The position numbers were made by a program, and so were the translations under genes. The notes below the pieces were generated by a model. It was not told where the DNA came from. It saw nothing but the letters and a program-made list of their open reading frames with translations, and made no database searches. From JACPDH01 sp041671505 (GTDB lineage Bacteria > Acidobacteriota > Thermoanaerobaculia > Gp7-AA8): DNA of 64,000 nt. The DNA is taken from assembly GCA_041671505.1 (NCBI GenBank), contig JBAZBK010000011.1, forward strand, positions 112,760-176,759. The letters run 5' to 3'. How positions within the stretch are numbered: the first letter of the stretch is position 1; the number at the start of each line of letters is the position of its first letter. Positions 59,911-64,000 of the stretch are shown here, piece after piece.

Positions 59911-60555
59911 ATGACACGAGATGAACTCCTTCGCCTCGAAGGTGTGCTTGAAGTTGCGTTGCCACCAGAATACGTGCAACTCGTGTTGGAATTGCCCGTT
60001 GCCAGAGAGCGTGGCACGACCGATGGTCCGCTTTGGGACGTTGCCGAGAAGCTCATTGCCCACAACCTCCACCTGCGCCGAGAGTGTGATTGGCCTGCGC
60101 ACATGTTTTGCATTGGGGAGGATGGGGGAGGTAATCAGTTTGCAATCGATGTGCGCGAGACTGATCCATGCGTCTTCGAGGTTGAGTTCGAGGATTTCGG
60201 TACTCATTTCCCCGTCAGCTACCCGGACCTTCCTGCACCCCTGAACCTCGCACGCTGGTTCGCCGTCTACATTGAAGATCTTGAGCGAGACGGCATCGAC
60301 ATCAGCGCGCCGGCTGTGCCACAAATGCCCCTTACGAAGCTCGAAATGATCGCTGGTCGTGTGCTGATTGGAATCTTCGTCATCGGTATTCTGCTTCTGC
60401 CCGTCTCCGGTTTGCTTGCGCTCGTCAGGCGCCTCACTGGCTGGTCAATGGCGTACGTTCCGGCATTGGCGAAGACCGGAATCGTCATGTTCGCCGCATC
60501 CGGCGGACTAATGATGTGGCTCGGCCGCGATCGGAGCAGAAACCCCGCAGCCTAA
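59911..60555 (+). CDS. SMI1/KNR4-like protein with two C-terminal membrane helices (cassette 1)
   Basis: 214 aa. The N-terminal ~125 residues fit the SMI1/KNR4 (SUKH) fold: ALPPEYVQLVLELP, the IGEDGGGNQFAIDVRE strand pair and SYPDLPAPLNLARWFAVYIED. SUKH proteins often serve as immunity factors against toxins. The last 60 residues hold two helices (LIGIFVIGILLLPVSGLLAL and TGIVMFAASGGLMMWLG), unusual for SUKH members. Its A+T-richer codons contrast with nearby genes. The TAA stop lies inside the attC1 core box, a hallmark of integron cassettes. AGGAG precedes the start. Confidence 0.78.
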   Translation: MTRDELLRLEGVLEVALPPEYVQLVLELPVARERGTTDGPLWDVAEKLIAHNLHLRRECDWPAHMFCIGEDGGGNQFAIDVRETDPCVFEVEFEDFGTHFPVSYPDLPAPLNLARWFAVYIEDLERDGIDISAPAVPQMPLTKLEMIAGRVLIGIFVIGILLLPVSGLLALVRRLTGWSMAYVPALAKTGIVMFAASGGLMMWLGRDRSRNPAA

Positions 60556-60653
60556 CTAAGCCGCTCAACCGGACGACAACGCGCAACACCATGCATCGCA
60601 ACCTGCTAAACTTTCCCGTGCGCGTTGTCGCCGGTTAGCGGCAACCGTTAGGC
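60550..60653 (+). other. attC site 1
   Basis: 104 bases from core GCCTAAC (60550-60556) to GTTAGGC (60647-60653). Inner arms pair: CGCTCAACCGGACGACAACG region with CGTTGTCGCCGGTTAGCG. Fits the R''-L''...L'-R' layout. Confidence 0.88.
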
Positions 60654-60661
60654 GGCATGGA

Positions 60662-60952
60662 ATGATTTGGTTTTTGAGTCCAGGAAAGCGGCCTCCTCCC
60701 TCCAGAGAAGTGGCAGCCAAGAGGCTGAGGCAGGGTTTCGGCTTGCTCATGGTCGTGTCCGCCCTCGGCGTATGCGGAGGAACGTGGGCCGTCGTCCGGA
60801 TGTTTCAGTTTCCCGTCGGGCTGAATGGGCGAGTAGACCTATTGCCCAAACTTCTTGGAGGCATGGCAGCATGCCTGGTGATGTTCGTGGCCGGCGCTAT
60901 TCAGTGGATCCGACTGACACGAGTACCGAAATCGGGCGGTGAGTCCGAGTGA
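60662..60952 (+). CDS. Small membrane protein (cassette 2)
   Basis: 96 aa, two hydrophobic stretches (LLMVVSALGVCGGTWAVV and LLGGMAACLVMFVAGAIQWI). Nine bases after the attC1 end. No family recognised. Cassette gene of unknown function; the 61-base tail to attC2 holds nothing else. Confidence 0.6.
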   Translation: MIWFLSPGKRPPPSREVAAKRLRQGFGLLMVVSALGVCGGTWAVVRMFQFPVGLNGRVDLLPKLLGGMAACLVMFVAGAIQWIRLTRVPKSGGESE

Positions 60953-61024
60953 TCTCGCTACCGTCCAAGGGTGACGGCACGAAATAGCGGCGTTCGCGCT
61001 AGACTAAGCCCTGGAAATCGTGCC

Positions 61025-61125
61025 GCCTAACAAGTCGCTGCAGCCGATCCCGTCGCGCGTCACGGTATTCGTAGGTTGTATCATTAGCGAAGCGCGCCGG
61101 GCCGGCTGAGCTCCGGGCGTTAGGC
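61025..61125 (+). other. attC site 2
   Basis: 101 bases from GCCTAAC (61025-61031) to GTTAGGC (61119-61125). Inner arms CAGCCGATCCCGTCGCGC and GCGCGCCGGGCCGGCTG pair imperfectly, as attC sites do. Confidence 0.85.
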
Positions 61126-61319
61126 GGCGCTGAGGTTAAGGTTTACTGACCCGTGGCCTCGACCAGGCGCGGTGTCTGCGCCGGCGCTTCCGCCCGGTGC
61201 GGGCAACGGTGTCGTCGGCCAGAGCAGTCCGATCCACGCCGGGCTGGGCGTTCTGCCACGAGCAATTCCGGACACCCAGGATTGGTCAGGCCGATTGACA
61301 TTCCCAGCCCGGCGGCGCC
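61126..61319 (+). other. Cassette 3 body: no convincing ORF
   Basis: 194 bases between attC2 and attC3. All frames with starts run through attC3 or begin in it, so none looks like a real gene. Could be an ORF-less or regulatory cassette. Confidence 0.55.
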
Positions 61320-61422
61320 GTCTAACTTGTCGCTGCAGGCGACGAAGACGCGGCACGCCAAGTGTCGTAAACTGTTCGGGCAGCTCGGCCGCGTCTTCGC
61401 GCCTGAGCTCGGTACGTTAGGC
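61320..61422 (+). other. attC site 3
   Basis: 103 bases from GTCTAAC (61320-61326) to GTTAGGC (61416-61422). Strong inner pairing CAGGCGACGAAGACGCGG with CCGCGTCTTCGCGCCTG. Confidence 0.88.
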
Positions 61423-61427
61423 GTCAG

Positions 61428-61886
61428 ATGACATCAATTTTCGTGATTGCAGACGTCGTGTGGCCGGGAATCATCGTGGCTATTGGGCTGACCGCTACCT
61501 GGGCGGTGGTGGCCGGGCTGTTGTTTGAATATCCCTTCGTAAAGTGGATAACCGGGATGCCGTGGCGATCGGCTTGGCGTCCAACGCTGGTAATCAACGT
61601 GGTGTCGGCGTTGGTGGGGCTCGTGGCCATCCCGCTGGGTGGCCTGGGGATTGAAATCGGCCGAAGTCTCGTCACTCCTGAGTACGGAACCTTTAACCCC
61701 GTTACTTGGGCACTCACGTTTGGTCTTGCGCTCGCAGCAAACACGGCGATCGAGGGGGCTCTTCTCGTTCATGTCTACAAAGTGAAGCCAACCGTGCGGA
61801 TGGTATTGGCTCTCATCGTAGCGAACTGCGGATCCATCGGGGTGACGATTTGGCTGGTTTCATCGGGTCGACTCACCGTCAACTGA
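61428..61886 (+). CDS. Membrane protein (cassette 4)
   Basis: 152 aa with four helices (IADVVWPGIIVAIGLTATWA, TLVINVVSALVGLVAIPLGG, VTWALTFGLALAANTAIEGA, MVLALIVANCGSIGVTIWLV). It starts six bases after attC3 and stops two bases before attC4, the tight fit of a cassette gene. Codon use is less G+C-rich than chromosomal genes. No family recognised. Confidence 0.72.
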   Translation: MTSIFVIADVVWPGIIVAIGLTATWAVVAGLLFEYPFVKWITGMPWRSAWRPTLVINVVSALVGLVAIPLGGLGIEIGRSLVTPEYGTFNPVTWALTFGLALAANTAIEGALLVHVYKVKPTVRMVLALIVANCGSIGVTIWLVSSGRLTVN

Positions 61887-61887
61887 C

Positions 61888-61992
61888 GCCTAACTTGGCG
61901 CATGCAGCGGATGCCAACGCGCAACTTAAAGTTTCGGAGTCTGGTAACATTATCGCGTGCGCGTTGGCACCGCTGATGCGCGAGCGTTAGCT
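61888..61992 (+). other. attC site 4
   Basis: 105 bases from GCCTAAC (61888-61894) to GTTAGCT (61986-61992). Long inner match CGCATGCAGCGGATGCCAACGC with GCGTTGGCACCGCTGATGCG. Confidence 0.88.
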
Positions 61993-62000
61993 GGCACACC

Positions 62001-62345
62001 ATGATTTTTCCCAAACTCAAAGGGCTCACCAGCCCCGACCTAGATCGACCAGCCCTCCCTGCAGATCCGTGCGTCTGTTCTGTGCTCGTGGAAGCCGAGA
62101 TCGGAAAAGATGAAGAAGGAGCAGATATCTTCTCCTTTACCGTCATCACACCAGAGCGCCTGAAAGAAGAGGGAGAAGCAATCTGGGGACGCGGCCGACT
62201 GGTCGTTCCAGAGTTCAGCTGGGAACTGGTCGAGCGTCAAATCACCAAACTCCTACTTCATGCTGCCCGAGAGACCTGGGAAGAAGTGGCCGGCGAGCTC
62301 TCGAAAGAAATGCACTGGGAGTTCGAGGACTACCGTGCCAGCTAA
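62001..62345 (+). CDS. Imm8-like immunity protein (cassette 5)
   Basis: 114 aa. The middle and end (CSVLVEAEIGKDEEGADIFS, ITPERLKEEGEAIWGRGRLV, ELVERQITKLLLHAARETWE, HWEFEDY) match the Imm8 family pattern, which neutralises polymorphic toxins. No toxin gene is next to it. It lies nine bases after attC4. Its stop TAA (62343-62345) sits in AGCTAAC, the first core box of its own attC, which is complementary to the GTTAGCT that opens the cassette, as expected. Confidence 0.72.
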   Translation: MIFPKLKGLTSPDLDRPALPADPCVCSVLVEAEIGKDEEGADIFSFTVITPERLKEEGEAIWGRGRLVVPEFSWELVERQITKLLLHAARETWEEVAGELSKEMHWEFEDYRAS

Positions 62346-62346
62346 C
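62340..62346 (+). other. Broken attC 5: first core box only
   Basis: AGCTAAC pairs with the cassette-opening GTTAGCT at 61986, so it is a real attC start, but no hairpin or closing core box follows. The rest has probably been separated by the IS110 insertion. Confidence 0.65.
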
Positions 62347-62496
62347 TATCGCGCTACCTTTAGCCCTTCAGTCAAGCACTTCTCTTTCGACTAGCGACAA
62401 CCAAAGCGACAGGCGACTCTCGGGAGTACTACGACTGGCGACGTTACCGATCGGTCCTCAGCGGGACAATCGTACTTCCTGGCCATGACGTAGAAG

Positions 62497-62577
62497 CTCG
62501 CCCGGAGTGACGGATTACGATCCAGCCGATCATCCGGCGTACCAGTGATGACGCGATAGCGGTCATCTCCGGGCGAG
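62497..62577 (-). ncRNA. Candidate IS110 bridge RNA hairpin
   Basis: CTCGCCCGGAGTGAC (62497-62511) pairs with GTCATCTCCGGGCGAG (62562-62577), closing a ~50-base internal region. It lies just downstream of the transposase gene, where IS1111-group elements are reported to encode their bridge RNA. By eye only. Confidence 0.35.
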
Positions 62578-62624
62578 TGTCGAGAGAGCTTGTGATCGCT
62601 CCTACCGAGTACGGTGCGTTGTGA

Positions 62625-63914
62625 TCACGCCGCGGGAGCTTGTGCGGTGTGGCACTGGAACACGCGGGCCGCGTCAAAGGCCCGACCCGAGTGGTACCAG
62701 CCCCAGATCATTTTGAGAACTTTGCGACTGACGGCGGTCATGGCCTTCGGTCCGGGCATGTGCTCGACCGCTGTCTTGCGCGCATAGTACGTGCCGAAGA
62801 GACAACCCTTGCGCACGAGCGGCAGTGCGAGCTGATTGAGAATCCTGCGGAGCTGCGGCCGGCCGCGACGGGCGATGCGCGTGATGCCGCGGTAGCGGCC
62901 GCTCTGACGCTCGCGTAGGTTGAGCCCGCCGTAACGCAGCACCTGGCGCAGGGACTCGAAGTCCGTGATCGGACCGAGCTCGGAGAAGAGCCGCGCGAGG
63001 CCAATCTTCGAAACGACACCGAAGACCGGAGCGGGAAGGCGCGGATCCACGGCGCGGGCCTCGTCGTAGAGCGACTCGAGCTTCGACCGCGCCGCAGCGC
63101 GACGCCGCTCGTGCAGTGCGACGTCCTCGAAGGCATTGGCGAGTTGAATGCGGAGATACTCATGGCGCTCGCCGGTGGGCGTGCTCGTGGCCGAGGTCCG
63201 TGCCGTCGCAATGAGGCGCTCGACCGAAGAGCGGCGGATTCTCGAATGGTGGCGAAGTCTCTCGAGAAGGCGACTGGGCGAGTACGGCGCGATCGCGTGC
63301 GGATCGAGTTCGGTCGTGCGCAGGATCGCCTGTCCGGAAGGACCATAGAGAAAGTCCTTGCCGAAGTCGAAGTCGGGGAAGAAGAGCCGCATCGCGCGAT
63401 GGACGCGCGCCTTCGACTCGATGATCCCGTCTTCAGCCGCCTGGTAAAGCGTGCCCCAGTTCCGAAGAAGCTCGTAGACCTCGGGGAACGAGCGGCGACG
63501 ATCGACGATCATCCGACCGCTCGAAACGACCGCGTTGATCGCCTCGGCGTCGCGCCGGTCGGTCTTGCCGGTATCGCCGAAGATGAGTACACGCATCTTG
63601 TTCACGTGCTCGCCGTTGACGAAGGCTGTCTCGAAGCCCAGCGCGCTTGCGATGTTGAGGAACAGTTCGCCGTAAATGCCAGTCGGCTCGACGACGATAC
63701 GCAGGTGACGGATGCCGGCCGCATCTGCGTGCGCGCGAAGAACGCCGAGGGTCTCGCGAATCGAGTCGGTGCCGTTTGGCATCACGAAGATGCGCGGGAA
63801 GCCGAACGGTGTGAGCCGAGGACAGGTCAGGTAGATCTCGTCCATTGAAACATCACCACAAACATCGGCGCGGGACAGGGTGGCATCGACCAGCGGACGG
63901 GTTGTACTCTTCAC
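62625..63914 (-). CDS. IS110-family transposase (DEDD type)
   Basis: 429 aa from GTG 63914, which has AAAGGAG upstream; an inner ATG at 63845 is another start. The N-terminal DEDD domain runs through HLRIVVEPTGIYGELFLNIA and LIFGDTGKTDRRDAEAINAV. The C-terminal Transposase_20 domain has VFGVVSKIGLARLFSELG, then FESLRQVLRYGGLNLRERQSG and RGRPQLRRILNQLALPL with its Ser/Tyr region. IS110 enzymes insert site-specifically using a bridge RNA. Complete, so possibly active. Confidence 0.9.
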   Translation of the reverse strand: MKSTTRPLVDATLSRADVCGDVSMDEIYLTCPRLTPFGFPRIFVMPNGTDSIRETLGVLRAHADAAGIRHLRIVVEPTGIYGELFLNIASALGFETAFVNGEHVNKMRVLIFGDTGKTDRRDAEAINAVVSSGRMIVDRRRSFPEVYELLRNWGTLYQAAEDGIIESKARVHRAMRLFFPDFDFGKDFLYGPSGQAILRTTELDPHAIAPYSPSRLLERLRHHSRIRRSSVERLIATARTSATSTPTGERHEYLRIQLANAFEDVALHERRRAAARSKLESLYDEARAVDPRLPAPVFGVVSKIGLARLFSELGPITDFESLRQVLRYGGLNLRERQSGRYRGITRIARRGRPQLRRILNQLALPLVRKGCLFGTYYARKTAVEHMPGPKAMTAVSRKVLKMIWGWYHSGRAFDAARVFQCHTAQAPAA

Positions 63915-64000
63915 GACGGGCTCCTTTCTCGTTTGGACGGGCTCCTTTCGAGTTAACGTCGGCGCTGCTCTATACAGCGAGGACGAGGAGCCCTCTACAT

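Larger units (their letters stand above)
62347..64000 (-). mobile_element. IS110-family insertion sequence (approximate limits, right side cut by window)
   Basis: Contains the transposase 62625-63914 and a 278-base noncoding segment between its stop and the broken attC. Exact ends are not visible because IS110 elements lack clear terminal repeats. The GGGCTCCTTTC word is repeated at 63918 and 63939, with AGGAGCCC at 63986. Confidence 0.75.

Noticed and set aside
61153..61431. Plus-strand ORF through cassette 3
   Set aside because: It runs into and translates attC3, so it is unlikely to be a gene.

Overview
The window is a high-G+C bacterial chromosome segment with dense, short-spaced genes and frequent GTGA start/stop overlaps. 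Several features together suggest an Acidobacteriota-like organism: a Ser/Thr kinase fused to WD40/TolB-type repeats, an Oar-like TonB receptor with a carboxypeptidase-regulatory N-terminus, DUF11 proteins, and intergenic repeats such as the GCAGGCACTCCTGCC element. This is inference from content; no 16S gene or other taxonomic marker is present.

Layout. 1-6 kb: end of a response regulator, then a cytochrome-oxidase maturation block (ctaA, ctaB, SCO/SenC, DUF420), then a large secreted protein. 6-11.3 kb: TPR and RDD membrane proteins, RidA, a flavoprotein and rsmA. 11.4-18.6 kb: one tightly overlapped operon of thioredoxin, MoxR ATPase, DUF58, a DUF4381-like protein, two VWA proteins (BatA/BatB), a TPR protein (BatC) and BatD. 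18.8-26.6 kb: an SRPBCC protein, MarC and an AddAB-like helicase-nuclease pair. 26.8-37 kb: VanZ-like, ClpX-like AAA, FtsY, an EamA transporter, a [2Fe-2S] protein, phosphohexomutase, an ABC-F ATPase and a DEAD-box helicase. 37-46.5 kb: 2-oxoacid dehydrogenase E1 alpha and beta, secreted proteins, a thioredoxin-domain locus split by one in-frame TGA, a GapN-like aldehyde dehydrogenase and an APC permease. 46.6-57 kb: envelope genes (TonB receptor, Spy-like lipoprotein, kinase, DUF11 protein). 57-59.9 kb: small hypothetical and membrane proteins.

59.9-64 kb is the accessory end. It is a run of integron-type gene cassettes separated by four recognisable attC sites, with no integrase gene in the window. 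The cassettes carry an SMI1/KNR4-like protein, two small membrane proteins, one apparently ORF-less unit and an Imm8-like immunity protein. The array stops at the first core box of a fifth attC. An IS110-family transposase lies next to it, with a structured noncoding segment that could be its bridge RNA.

Two observations stand out. First, the TGA at 41143 separates two same-frame ORFs exactly where a thioredoxin fold would place its redox residue, with a SECIS-like hairpin downstream; this may be a selenoprotein. Second, the attC array with its abutting IS110. The window also holds many long intergenic inverted repeats built from a few recurring short phrases. No tRNA, rRNA or CRISPR was seen.
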